Assembly (NCBI GenBank): GCA_016182965.1
Contig: JACPFM010000098.1
Location: 1 to 56,678 of the forward strand
Source of the DNA: Deltaproteobacteria bacterium
GTDB taxonomy: Bacteria > Myxococcota_A > Polyangia > Polyangiales > JADJMO01
Direction: 5' to 3'
Length of the DNA stretch: 56,678 nucleotides
Below, piece by piece: positions 42,654 through 54,628 of this stretch. The first letter of the stretch is position 1, and each line of letters opens with the position of its first letter. The position numbers and the translations under genes are program-made. The notes below the pieces were generated by a model. The model did not search any database. It saw only the letters and a list, made by a program, of their open reading frames with translations, and was not told the origin of the DNA.

Positions 42654-43601
42654 ATGGACCGGCGCCTCGCGGTGACGCTGGGGATCGCCGCGCTCGCGCA
42701 CGCGGTCGCGTGGGCGATCGTGCGCGCGCCGGTGCGGCAGGCTGTCCCACCGGTTTCGGTCGACGGTTCACGCGACGCGATCGAGCTGCTCGACGATCCG
42801 GGCGCCGCGCCCGAGCCGACGAGCACGCCCGCAGCCCCTGCGGCGCTCGCGCAGCCGGCACGAACGGTCCCCGCGCTTGCGCCCAAGCCGGTCGCAACGT
42901 CGCCCGAGCCTGCGCCAGCGACGAGCCCTGCCGCCGCGACGAGCGCGACCGAGATCGTGGCGAGCGCCGCCCCCTCCGGCAGCGGCGCCCCTGCGACGGG
43001 CGGCGCCGGCGGAGCGCTGAACAAGCCGAAGTTCCCCTCGCTGATCGACCTCGACTCCCCCGGCTCCCACGCCGTGATCTTCCCGTCGTCTTCCACGACC
43101 GGCGCGGCCGACGCGCCGAGCAAGGCGGTCGCCGCCGCCGCCAAGCTCGACGCGCAGCTGAAGTCCGCGCTCGACGCGAAGGACACCTCCGCCGGCACCG
43201 GGTTCGGCGGACCGGTCGCGACGGCGGCGCACACCGCCGCCGGCATGTCGGGCGTGATGGGCTGGGCGACGTTCGACGTGCAGACCGACGCCCTCGGCGC
43301 CGTGACCATGGTGCGCGTCGTCGACTTCGGCGGCGGCGGCGACGCGAAGTCGTGGCAGCGCGTCGCCAAGGACCTCCACGCCTCGATGGACGGTCGCAAG
43401 CTGAAGGTGCCCACCGGCGCCGGCGGCGTCGCGGTGCGCGTCCACATCGAGGCGGTGATGCGCCTGCCGAGCGGCGCCACCACGGGCATCTCCCCCGTCG
43501 CGAGCGCCGGCAGCGTCGGCATCGGCTTCGACCTCTCCGACATCGGCCAGAAACCCATGCGCCGCGTGTCGGTCCGCATCGTCGGCGAGTCGCGCATCTG
43601 A
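42654..43601 (+). CDS. TonB-like / AgmX-like envelope protein
   Basis: 315 residues. One N-terminal membrane helix (~7-23) is followed by a Pro/Ala/Ser/Thr-rich periplasmic spacer (~40-125), typical of TonB-class energy transducers. The C-terminal ~100 residues (GWATFDVQTDALGAVTMVRVVDFGGG ... VAVRVHIEAVMRLP) resemble the TonB/AgmX C-terminal beta-alpha-beta fold. The Shine-Dalgarno-like GAGGAG lies only 1 nt before the ATG, so an internal GTG at 42672 could be the true start. No ExbB/ExbD or TonB-dependent receptor is seen. It may link inner- and outer-membrane components encoded downstream. Confidence 0.65.
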   Translation: MDRRLAVTLGIAALAHAVAWAIVRAPVRQAVPPVSVDGSRDAIELLDDPGAAPEPTSTPAAPAALAQPARTVPALAPKPVATSPEPAPATSPAAATSATEIVASAAPSGSGAPATGGAGGALNKPKFPSLIDLDSPGSHAVIFPSSSTTGAADAPSKAVAAAAKLDAQLKSALDAKDTSAGTGFGGPVATAAHTAAGMSGVMGWATFDVQTDALGAVTMVRVVDFGGGGDAKSWQRVAKDLHASMDGRKLKVPTGAGGVAVRVHIEAVMRLPSGATTGISPVASAGSVGIGFDLSDIGQKPMRRVSVRIVGESRI

Positions 43602-43638
43602 TGAGTCGCGAGGCCGTTCGGCGCGTCGCGCGGGGTGG

Positions 43639-43644
43639 TAGATT
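43639..43644 (+). promoter_or_regulatory. Candidate -10 TAGATT, 6 nt before the RCC1 lipoprotein GTG
   Basis: TANNNT hexamer placed for a leaderless transcript starting at the GTG at 43651; no Shine-Dalgarno sequence. Confidence 0.35.
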
Positions 43645-43650
43645 CGTCCC

Positions 43651-44811
43651 GTGCGCCGGGCCCTGGTCACGTTCTGCGTCGTCGCCACCTTCGGGTGCGA
43701 GCCGCGCGCGATGCGGCTCGCGCCGCCGCCCGATCCCGAGAAGGTCAGCTTCGTCGGCGCCAACGACGTGCTGCGCGTCGCCGTCGGCGCCAACGACATC
43801 TGCCTGCTGATGGGCGACGGCACGGTCCGCTGCAAGCAGGACTGGCGCCCCTACGGCGAGCGTCGCCTCGGCAGCTTCCTCGCGGTCGCAGGCACCCGCG
43901 ACGTCGTGCAGGTCGCCGCCGGCGATCACCACGCGTGCGCGCGCACCAAGACCGGCGCCGTCATCTGCTGGGGTCGCAACGACTCCGGCGAGGTCGGCGG
44001 CGACGATCTGTTCGTGCGCGTCGCGCGCGTCGTGCCCCTGCCCGGTCCCGCCGCCGAGGTGCAGGTCGGCGAGACGGCATCGTGCGCGCGGCTCGCGGCC
44101 GGGAGCGTGCAGTGCTGGGGGAACGTCGGCCAGGCGAAGCACGCGCCGCCCACGGAGCTCTCCTGGTTCGCCAAGGCCACCGGCCTCGCGCTGTCGGGCG
44201 ACGCCATATGCGCGCACGACGCCGCCGGGAAGCTCCAGTGCTCGTTCGCTGGAGGTCTGCGCGTCGAGCCGCTCGGCGTCGCGATCGTGCGGCAGGTCGT
44301 GCTCGGGCGCTTCCGCGGCTGCGGAGCGCTGGCCGACGGCACCGTGCAGTGCTTCTCGCTCTCGCGCCCGAAGGACGCGCCGACCACCGGCAAGGCGGCC
44401 GCGTGGGGCGAGCCGGTGACCGGGCTCGCCGACGTCGTGCAGCTCGCCGCGGGGACCCTGCACACGTGCGCCCGCGTCAAGGACGGCTCGGTCTTCTGCT
44501 GGGGCGACAACCAGTACGGCCAGCTCGGCAACGGCACGCGCGACGGCACCACCACGCCCACGCGCGCCGCCCACCTGCCCGACGCGATCGACGTGTGGGC
44601 CGGCGGCGATCGTTCCTGCGCCATGCGCGTGGGCAAGGGCATCGTGTGCTGGGGCGCCGATCTGCAGGGCGACGCGATGTTCCGCGCGCTCACCGGCCTC
44701 ACCGCCGAGCAGGGCCCGCCGAGCGCCTACGACTCGCTCGTGCCCGAGACGCTGCGGGTTCCGACCTTCACCGGCACGCCGGCCGTGCCCGCCTCCGCGA
44801 GCGCGCCGTGA
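43651..44811 (+). CDS. RCC1-repeat lipoprotein
   Basis: 386 residues from a GTG start. The signal ALVTFCVVATFGC gives lipid-Cys 16. About six to seven RCC1/BNR-like blades follow, each with a hydrophobic VVQVAAGDHHACART-type strand and a closing CWG motif (ICWGRND, QCWGN, FCWGDNQYGQLGNGT, VCWGAD). Two conserved Cys per blade probably form disulfides. The fold is a seven-bladed beta-propeller exported to the surface; RCC1 propellers mediate binding, not catalysis. The last codons overlap the start of the outer-membrane protein gene (GTGA), so both are probably made together. Confidence 0.85.
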   Translation: MRRALVTFCVVATFGCEPRAMRLAPPPDPEKVSFVGANDVLRVAVGANDICLLMGDGTVRCKQDWRPYGERRLGSFLAVAGTRDVVQVAAGDHHACARTKTGAVICWGRNDSGEVGGDDLFVRVARVVPLPGPAAEVQVGETASCARLAAGSVQCWGNVGQAKHAPPTELSWFAKATGLALSGDAICAHDAAGKLQCSFAGGLRVEPLGVAIVRQVVLGRFRGCGALADGTVQCFSLSRPKDAPTTGKAAAWGEPVTGLADVVQLAAGTLHTCARVKDGSVFCWGDNQYGQLGNGTRDGTTTPTRAAHLPDAIDVWAGGDRSCAMRVGKGIVCWGADLQGDAMFRALTGLTAEQGPPSAYDSLVPETLRVPTFTGTPAVPASASAP

Positions 44812-45584
44812 ACCGGGCCTTCTTCGTCCTCGGCGGTCTCGCGCTCTCGATGGCGAGCGCACCGGCGCGGGCCGACACGCAGCCGTTCGTCCCCTGGGCG
44901 CCGCCGCCGCCGGTCGCGCCGAAGACGGTCCCCGTCGAGAACACCGATCACGACGAGGTGCGCCTGCGCCTCGGCGTCGGCTACTTCGGGCGCTTCGACG
45001 TGCCGCTCGGGCGATCGAACGCCACGACGGCGGGCGCGCAGATGGTGGGCATCCGCGTGTGGTTCAGGCGCGTCATCGGGCTCGACTTCGCCCTCGGCTT
45101 CCACGCGCGGCTCGGCGAAGAGGACGACGAATCGGCGAGCGCGCTCGCGATCGCCGCGCGCGCGTCGCTCCCTGTCGCGCTGGTGATCACGAGGCACTTC
45201 ACGCTGTTCGTCGCGCCGACGGTCGGGTGGGGCCAGGGCGGCGAGACCCACCCCGGCCGCCGGCAGCTGAACCCGATCACCGGGGTCGAGTGGACGCCGC
45301 CGGAGACGCGGCATCGAGGGCTGCGCGCCACCGTCGGCGGCCGCGTCGGCGGCGAGCTGCACCTCGGGTTCATCGCGACGAGCAGGCTGTCGCTCATCGG
45401 CACCATCGGCGTCGACGTGGACTACCTGCGCGGCACCACGTCGGCCCCGCCCACGCCGACCTCGCGCGATCCGGAGCCGCGGGCGACGAGCTCGAGCTCG
45501 AGCGCGTTCGCCGCGCGCACCACCATCTCCGAAGACGCGTGGTCGGCGGTGCTCGGCAACGTGGCGATCGTGGCCTACTTCTGA
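44808..45584 (+). CDS. Outer-membrane beta-barrel protein
   Basis: 258 residues from a GTG overlapping the RCC1 gene's stop. The signal peptide ends at about PARA (20-23). A Pro-rich N-terminal stretch (WAPPPPVAPKTVPVE) is followed by amphipathic strands (VRLRLGVGYFGRFDVPLG ... NVAIVAYF) that end in Phe, as expected for a barrel inserted by BAM. The family is not recognised. Coupling with the RCC1 lipoprotein suggests a surface complex. Confidence 0.75.
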   Translation: MNRAFFVLGGLALSMASAPARADTQPFVPWAPPPPVAPKTVPVENTDHDEVRLRLGVGYFGRFDVPLGRSNATTAGAQMVGIRVWFRRVIGLDFALGFHARLGEEDDESASALAIAARASLPVALVITRHFTLFVAPTVGWGQGGETHPGRRQLNPITGVEWTPPETRHRGLRATVGGRVGGELHLGFIATSRLSLIGTIGVDVDYLRGTTSAPPTPTSRDPEPRATSSSSSAFAARTTISEDAWSAVLGNVAIVAYF

Positions 45585-45604
45585 CCTGAATCGCGACCGG
45601 CAGG

Positions 45605-46564
45605 TCAATTCCGACAGGCCTCGACGACGCGCGCGACGCAGCGCCCGCGGAGGCACTCGGTCTGATGGCCCGCGCACTCGTGCGCGCCGCCGGAGCCGCA
45701 CGCGGCGCCCTCGGGCTTCGCGGGCGCGCACCGATCGTCGATGCAGCGATAGGGAGCCTCGCAGAGCACGAGCGCGTTGGCGGTCAGATCGCACGCCTCG
45801 CCGGGCTTCGCCACCTTGGTCGCGATGCAGATCGAGTTCGCCGCGCACGCCGACTCCCCGAAGAGCTCGCACTGGCCGAACCCCGCGCAGCCCTGGCCCA
45901 CCGTCCGCCGCGGCGCGCAGCGCCCGGTGTCGCAGAACCCGAGGTTCGTGCACGGATCGTTCGGGCCGCACGGCTCGCCGAGGGCGGCCGGCTTCGCGCA
46001 CTGCCCGGCCGAGGTGCACACGAGACCGCGCGCGCAGCGGCCGAAGACGCACGACGCGCCGACGCCGGGCGCGCGCACGCAGGTGCCGCACGCGGTCTCC
46101 GGCTCTCGCGCGCACAGCGAGCTGCCGCACTGCTCGTCGAACGCGCACGACGCGTCGAGCGCGAGCTCCCCGGGCGGGAGCTCGCAGTTGTCGGGGAACC
46201 GCGCGACGAAGTCGCCGCATGCGCTCGCGCGGATCGCCTCGGCGCACGCGGTCAGCGACTCCGGCGTCCGCCGCGAACCGCCGACACCCGCGGTGCGCAC
46301 GCAGTGCTCGGTCACCGGAGCGACGCACGCGGCGCCGCGACCGAGCGACGTCTGCGCGAGGAACGGCGCGCACGCGTCGACGCGGGCGCACGTCGCCTCG
46401 GCGAGCACGGCGCAGGCGAGCGCGCGTGGCGAGCGGGTCGTCCACGGGCCGGCGTCGGCCGGCTCGCCGCCGTCGGAGACCCCGAAGCGCCCGCTGCATG
46501 CCGCGCAGGGCACGAGGACCAGCGCGAGGAGGACCGGCCCGACGACGCCGATGCGCGCGCTCAT
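45605..46564 (-). CDS. Cys-rich (Dickkopf-like) lipoprotein
   Basis: 319 residues. The lipobox LVPCAAC gives lipid-Cys at about 23. The mature protein has ~24 Cys in short modules such as CAFDEQCGSSLC, GASCVFGRCARGLVC and GEPCGPNDPCTNLGFC, the pattern usually matched to Dickkopf-type Cys-rich domains in myxobacterial lipoproteins. The start overlaps the stop of the lipoprotein gene at 46561 (ATGA), so the pair is translationally coupled. Surface-exposed, no enzymatic motif, function unknown. Confidence 0.8.
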   Translation of the reverse strand: MSARIGVVGPVLLALVLVPCAACSGRFGVSDGGEPADAGPWTTRSPRALACAVLAEATCARVDACAPFLAQTSLGRGAACVAPVTEHCVRTAGVGGSRRTPESLTACAEAIRASACGDFVARFPDNCELPPGELALDASCAFDEQCGSSLCAREPETACGTCVRAPGVGASCVFGRCARGLVCTSAGQCAKPAALGEPCGPNDPCTNLGFCDTGRCAPRRTVGQGCAGFGQCELFGESACAANSICIATKVAKPGEACDLTANALVLCEAPYRCIDDRCAPAKPEGAACGSGGAHECAGHQTECLRGRCVARVVEACRN

Positions 46565-47046
46565 GGGGCGCACGACTCCAGCATGCGCAGGCCGCGGTTC
46601 TGGCCGCACTCCCACCGCGTCGTGCTCGCCATCCGCACCACGCAGTCGATGAAGGCCGACGAGTAGTCACGAATGGCGGCGACCTCGACGAGGCAGCCGT
46701 CGCCGTCGAACACCATGGTGAGATCGCCGCACGCGGGGCCGGTCTCCTTGCTGCACTGGTTGTAGACCTCGGCGATCGCCAGGCGCGGACCGAAATCGTG
46801 ATCGCTGAAGCAGGAGAGCGGTCGCGAGAAGCAGTCGTCGCGGCCGGCCTCGCGGCTCCACGTATCGAAGCCGAGGTCGGGGGGCTCGGCGTCGACGGCG
46901 CCGGTGTCGAGCGCCGTATCGTCACTGGCCTGGGTCGCGTCGGCCGCGTCGGCCGCATCGGGGTCGAGGCGCGCGGCGCGATCGAGCTGCGAGCGCGACG
47001 CGCACCCGGCCAGCAGGCAGGCGGCGAGCGCGAGGAGCTGTCGCAT
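46561..47046 (-). CDS. Small lipoprotein, coupled to the Cys-rich lipoprotein gene
   Basis: 161 residues from the ATG at 47046 (MRQLLALAACLLAGC, lipid-Cys 15). An Asp/Ala linker (~28-55) precedes a compact domain with about seven Cys and a motif region GDLTMVFDGDGCLVEVAAI ... DCVVRMASTTRWECG. This resembles the C-terminal AgmX/TonB-like fold found in other myxobacterial lipoproteins, where WxC ends the domain. A TAGCCT hexamer (47061-47066, minus strand) may be its -10. Its stop overlaps the downstream start. Confidence 0.7.
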   Translation of the reverse strand: MRQLLALAACLLAGCASRSQLDRAARLDPDAADAADATQASDDTALDTGAVDAEPPDLGFDTWSREAGRDDCFSRPLSCFSDHDFGPRLAIAEVYNQCSKETGPACGDLTMVFDGDGCLVEVAAIRDYSSAFIDCVVRMASTTRWECGQNRGLRMLESCAP

Positions 47047-47060
47047 CACGTCCGTCTCGA

Positions 47061-47066
47061 AGGCTA
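47061..47066 (-). promoter_or_regulatory. Candidate -10 TAGCCT for the coupled lipoprotein pair
   Basis: TANNNT hexamer on the minus strand, 14 nt before the ATG at 47046; no clear -35. Confidence 0.25.
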
Positions 47067-47127
47067 TCAACCGCGATCCAGCGCGGCAACGTGGCCGTCG
47101 ACGGCGACACGGACGAGGGTGTAGAGC

Positions 47128-48510
47128 ATGGTGATCGACATGCGATCGCCGGTCGCCGCCCTGCTCGTCGTGAGCGCGCTCGCGGTCGCGACGCCATCGG
47201 CCGCGCAGCCTTCGAGGCCTACCGACGAGTCACCGACCGCGTGGGGTCCGAGCGGGCTGCTGCACACGCCGTCCGCGATCTCGGCGCCCGCAGGCACGCT
47301 GCGCGGGGCGCTTTTCGTCGACTGGTTCTCGACCTCGAATTTCCTGTGCACGGGCGCGAACCCGTGCGGCGGCGCGCCGCCGGTCACGTCCGATCGGCAC
47401 CGGCACAGCGGCGCGATCGCGTCCGTCGGGGTGACGCTCCTGCGCGGGCTCGAGGCGTACCTGACGGCGCGCGCGTACGTGAACGAGAGCTCGCAGTCGC
47501 CGCAGCTGTTCGAGGTGATCGGCGAGACGACGCTGGGCGCGCGGTTCGCGAGGCCGCTGCGCGGACGGGTCCTCCACCTCGGCAGCGGCGCCGAGGTGGT
47601 GGTCGGGAGCGGCCCGGGCGACGTCGGGCTCGCGCTCGCCGGAACGAGCTTCCGCCTGCGCGCCCTGTCGACGCTCGCCCTCGACGAGCTGCCCCGTCGT
47701 CTGCCGTTCCGCGCGCACCTCGCGCTCGCCTACACGTTCGACAACACCGCGGCGCTCGTGCGCGACGTCGAGCACGAGCGCGGGCAGGAGATCTCGCGCG
47801 TCGAGCGGTACGGCCTCGGGATCAACCGCGTCGACCGCCTCGAGCCGAGCCTCGGGGCGGAGTGGCTCGGGTTCGACGGCGCGCTGCGGCCGTTCGCCGA
47901 GCTCGGCCTCGCGGTGCCCATCGACCGGCAGGGCCACGCGTGCGCGGCGCCCGCGGAGCGCGCCGATCCCGAGCGCTGCTCGACGCGGTTCTCGGCGTGG
48001 CCCTCGAAGCTCACCCTCGGCGCGCGCGCGGTGCCCGTGTCGCGCGAGGGGAGCGCGGTGTCCGTGCTCGCGGCCGTCGATCTCGGCCTGGGCGGCGTGC
48101 GCACCTCCTCGTCGCAGCTCGCCCCGCAGGCGCCGTGGACGGTCTGGCTCGGCGTGTCGATGTCCACCGGCACCGCCGAGTGGGGGCCGCAGATCCTCGT
48201 CGAGCGCGTCGAGGTGCCCGTCACGCCGCCGGTCGTCGTCCTCCGCGGCTTCGTGCACCCGGCGGGGAAGCAGACGCCGATCGCGCACGCCATCGTGAAG
48301 TACGCCGGCGACGTCCGCCCGCCGCTCTCGACCGACGACAAGGGCCGCTTCGGCGACGAGGTCCCTCCCGGCTCGTACGAGCTCGAGATCCGCGCGCCCG
48401 GCTACCGCCCGAACGTGTGCGGCGGCATCGCCGTGAAGGGCAAGACGACGCCGGCGGTGCTCGATCTCGACTGCCCGCTCGAGGACGAGCCGCCCGCGCC
48501 CGCGCCGTAG
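47128..48510 (+). CDS. Outer-membrane barrel-like protein with a C-terminal carboxypeptidase-regulatory-like domain
   Basis: 460 residues (in-frame ATG at 47140 as alternative). The signal peptide ends at about SAAQ (25). Residues ~35-375 have the strand-rich, Gly-spaced look of a transmembrane barrel (GLLHTPSAISAPAGTLRGALFVDWF, a start common in myxobacterial barrels). Residues ~385-450 form a CarboxypepD_reg-like beta-sandwich: VVLRGFVHPAGKQTPIAHAI ... LSTDDKGRFGDEVPPGSYEL, then LEIRAPGYRP. The protein resembles the barrel part of OmpA-family proteins without the peptidoglycan-binding domain. It may be a surface anchor or polysaccharide-interacting porin. It diverges from the lipoprotein pair. 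Confidence 0.72.
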   Translation: MVIDMRSPVAALLVVSALAVATPSAAQPSRPTDESPTAWGPSGLLHTPSAISAPAGTLRGALFVDWFSTSNFLCTGANPCGGAPPVTSDRHRHSGAIASVGVTLLRGLEAYLTARAYVNESSQSPQLFEVIGETTLGARFARPLRGRVLHLGSGAEVVVGSGPGDVGLALAGTSFRLRALSTLALDELPRRLPFRAHLALAYTFDNTAALVRDVEHERGQEISRVERYGLGINRVDRLEPSLGAEWLGFDGALRPFAELGLAVPIDRQGHACAAPAERADPERCSTRFSAWPSKLTLGARAVPVSREGSAVSVLAAVDLGLGGVRTSSSQLAPQAPWTVWLGVSMSTGTAEWGPQILVERVEVPVTPPVVVLRGFVHPAGKQTPIAHAIVKYAGDVRPPLSTDDKGRFGDEVPPGSYELEIRAPGYRPNVCGGIAVKGKTTPAVLDLDCPLEDEPPAPAP

Positions 48511-48549
48511 GTGGTTGCAGCGCGGTCACGGGCGGCGAGATCCCTCGGA

Positions 48550-49665
48550 TCACCAACCGGCGAGGCCGTTCGCGGTCGCGGGCACGGCGATCGTGTCCCT
48601 GGCGCTGAGCGAGCCGTCGTGGGCCACCGCGAAGGCGCCGATCATGTGCGAACCGCCCTCGAGCACCCAGACGAACTTGCCGTTGCGGGCGACGGCCATG
48701 TCGAGGGGCGACGAGCCGGCGCCGATCTGTGTCGTGCTGGAGAGCGTGAGCAAGCCCTCATGGAGGGCGTAGCCAGAGACCGAGCCGCTGCCGGTGTTGG
48801 TCGTGTACGCGAAGCGGTTGCTCGGGAGGATCGCGACCCAGCACGCCGCCGTCTGCCCGGTCGGCACCGACGCGCTCAGCACGTCGAGATCGCCATCGCT
48901 CTCGATGCGATACGACGAGAGCGCGCTCGCGTTCGCTGCGCCGCCGAACGCCTCGGAGACGAGCAGCGCGCCGTCGCCGGTGAACGCGAACCCGAACGGC
49001 GTCGTGCCCGACGACGGGCTCGTCCGGCGCGCGCCCGTGAGGCCGGTCACCCCGACGCGCCAGACGTCGATCTTGCTCGTCGCCTTCTCGGTCACCGTCA
49101 GCCACTCGCCGTCGGGCGAGAACCCGACCTGCGCGGGCCCGACGGCGGCGCCGCTCAGCGAGCGCGTGGATCCGGCGATCGACGAGAGCCGCCCCTCGTC
49201 GTCCAGGCGCAGGCCGCGGATGTTGCCGGTCCCTCCCGCGTTGAGCACGTACACCACAGAGTCGTGCACGGTAACGCTGATCGGGAGCGTGCCGCCCGAA
49301 GGGTTGCGATCGACGAGGGCGAGCGAGCCATCGCCGCGCACCTTGAACGACGACACGTCGTTGCTGCCGGCGTTGACGACGAGCAGGAAGCGCCGGTCGC
49401 TGCTGAGCACGAGACCGCCCTGGTTCCCGAGCCCCGCGCTGGTGCCCACGCCGCCCGTCGAGAACGACCCGCGCGCGATCAACGTGCCGTCGGCCGTCGC
49501 GTCGAAGGCGAGGACGCGGTTGCCCGACGCCTCGTTGGTCGCGGTGTACACGTGGTACTTCGGTCCACGGAGATCCTGCTCGACCTCATCGGTCTCCCGC
49601 ACGAACCCACCGCTGCTGCACGCCACGAACATCATCGCGGCGAACGGAACGAAGAGCTTGTTCAT
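48550..49665 (-). CDS. Beta-propeller lipoprotein, lactonase (6-phosphogluconolactonase) family
   Basis: 371 residues with GGGGAGGA 5 nt before the ATG. The lipobox FVAC gives lipid-Cys 16. Seven WD-like blades of the lactonase/YbhE type follow: HVYTATNEASGNRVLAFD, SFKVRGDGSLALVDRNPSGG, QVGFSPDGEWLTVTEKAT, PFGFAFTGDGALLVSEA and DMAVARNGKFVWVLEGG. Cytosolic relatives hydrolyse 6-phosphogluconolactone; a secreted lipoprotein is unlikely to do so, and a binding or muconate-type cyclase role is possible. Monocistronic by spacing. Confidence 0.85.
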   Translation of the reverse strand: MNKLFVPFAAMMFVACSSGGFVRETDEVEQDLRGPKYHVYTATNEASGNRVLAFDATADGTLIARGSFSTGGVGTSAGLGNQGGLVLSSDRRFLLVVNAGSNDVSSFKVRGDGSLALVDRNPSGGTLPISVTVHDSVVYVLNAGGTGNIRGLRLDDEGRLSSIAGSTRSLSGAAVGPAQVGFSPDGEWLTVTEKATSKIDVWRVGVTGLTGARRTSPSSGTTPFGFAFTGDGALLVSEAFGGAANASALSSYRIESDGDLDVLSASVPTGQTAACWVAILPSNRFAYTTNTGSGSVSGYALHEGLLTLSSTTQIGAGSSPLDMAVARNGKFVWVLEGGSHMIGAFAVAHDGSLSARDTIAVPATANGLAGW

Positions 49666-49765
49666 GGTGTCCTCCCCCTGCCCGTCGACAGGCAAAACGA
49701 CGGCCGGAGGGATGTGCTCGCTTCGGTCACCTCGCCCACGGATGCGCGCCTGGCGCACGTGGCGG

Positions 49766-53593
<3,828 letters not shown>

Positions 53594-53681
53594 CGCGGCC
53601 GTCAGCGTGCGATCGAGTGGGGGCCTGCGTCAATCGGGATAATGGCGAAAAATTCGCAGTACGCGAGCGGGCCGGTCCGGA

Positions 53682-54500
53682 TCAGTCGAGGAAGAAATCG
53701 GGCGCGAGCTGGCCGCCGGGGATCATCGAGTAGTGCTCGAAGTCGGTGACGCCCTCGGCGCGGAGGAGGTCCTCGTCGACGCAGAAGTTCCCGGTGAAGT
53801 CCTTGCCCTTGGTGAAGATCGCGTAGGCCGCGTCGCCCATGATGTCGGGCTTGCGCGAGACCCTCATGGTCTCGTCGCCGCCGAGGAGGTTCTGCACCGC
53901 GGCGGTGGCGATGACCGTGCGCGGCCACAGCGCGTTGACCGAAACCCGGCCCTTGAACTCCTCGGCCATGCCGAGCACGCACATGCTCATGCCGAACTTC
54001 GCCATCGTGTAGGCCACGTGCGGGCCGAACCATTTCGCCTTCATCGAGAGCGGCGGCGACAGGTTGAGGATGTGCGGGTTCTCGGCCCGAAGCAGGTGCG
54101 GCAGGCACTTCTGCGAGGTGAGATAGGTGCCGCGCGCGTTGATGCCGTGCATCAGATCGTAGCGTTTCATCGGCGTCTCGAGCGTGCCGGTGAGGCTGAT
54201 CGCGCTCGCGTTGTTCACGCAGATGTCGATGCCGCCGAACTTCTCGACCGCCTGGGCGACCGCGGCCTCGACCTGCTCCTCGAACCGGATGTCGCACACG
54301 AGCGGCAGCGCCTTGCCGCCGGCCTTCTCGATCTCTTCGGCGGCCGTGTAGATGGTGCCGGGGAGCTTCGGGTGGGGCTCGGTGGTCTTGGCGGCGATGA
54401 CGACGTTGGCGCCGTCGCGCGCGGCGCGCAGGCCGATCGCCAAACCGATGCCGCGGCTCGCGCCGGTGATGAAGAGCGTCTTGCCTTTCAGGTTCGCCAT
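53682..54500 (-). CDS. HSDL2-like short-chain dehydrogenase
   Basis: 272 residues. TGASRGIG (12-19), NNAS at 96-99, and S148-Y164-K168 in NLSPPL and YTMAK form the SDR active site. The insert EPHPKLPGTIYTAAEEIE after strand 2 and NLSPPLSMKAKWFGPHVAYT are hallmarks of the hydroxysteroid-dehydrogenase-like-2 subfamily, usually linked to fatty-acid or lipid metabolism. The SCP2 domain of the animal protein is absent. The C-terminus (IPGGQLAPDFFLD) is also typical. About 90 bp upstream of the kinase-ATPase on the same strand, but co-function is not suggested. Confidence 0.88.
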   Translation of the reverse strand: MANLKGKTLFITGASRGIGLAIGLRAARDGANVVIAAKTTEPHPKLPGTIYTAAEEIEKAGGKALPLVCDIRFEEQVEAAVAQAVEKFGGIDICVNNASAISLTGTLETPMKRYDLMHGINARGTYLTSQKCLPHLLRAENPHILNLSPPLSMKAKWFGPHVAYTMAKFGMSMCVLGMAEEFKGRVSVNALWPRTVIATAAVQNLLGGDETMRVSRKPDIMGDAAYAIFTKGKDFTGNFCVDEDLLRAEGVTDFEHYSMIPGGQLAPDFFLD

Positions 54501-54583
54501 GTCTTCTTCGACTAGCTGCGCCCGATGCGCGCGTCGACCCGCGTCCGCTCGCCTCGCCTACCCGAGCCCGTGGAGCCTCTGGA

Positions 54584-54626
54584 GCCGGGTTGCCACCCGG
54601 CGTCTTTTGCGCCACGCAAACGTGGC
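54584..54626 (+). promoter_or_regulatory. Two adjacent hairpins in the leader of the SprT-like gene
   Basis: GCCGGGT-TGCC-ACCCGGC (54584-54601) is followed by GTCTTTT, a terminator-like arrangement. GCCACG-CAAA-CGTGGC (54611-54626) lies 2 nt before the ATG at 54629 and would hide the initiation region. An alternative stem TTTGC/GCAAA (54606-54620) excludes the second hairpin. This could be an attenuator, but no experiment or conservation is available. Confidence 0.3.
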
Positions 54627-54628
54627 GG

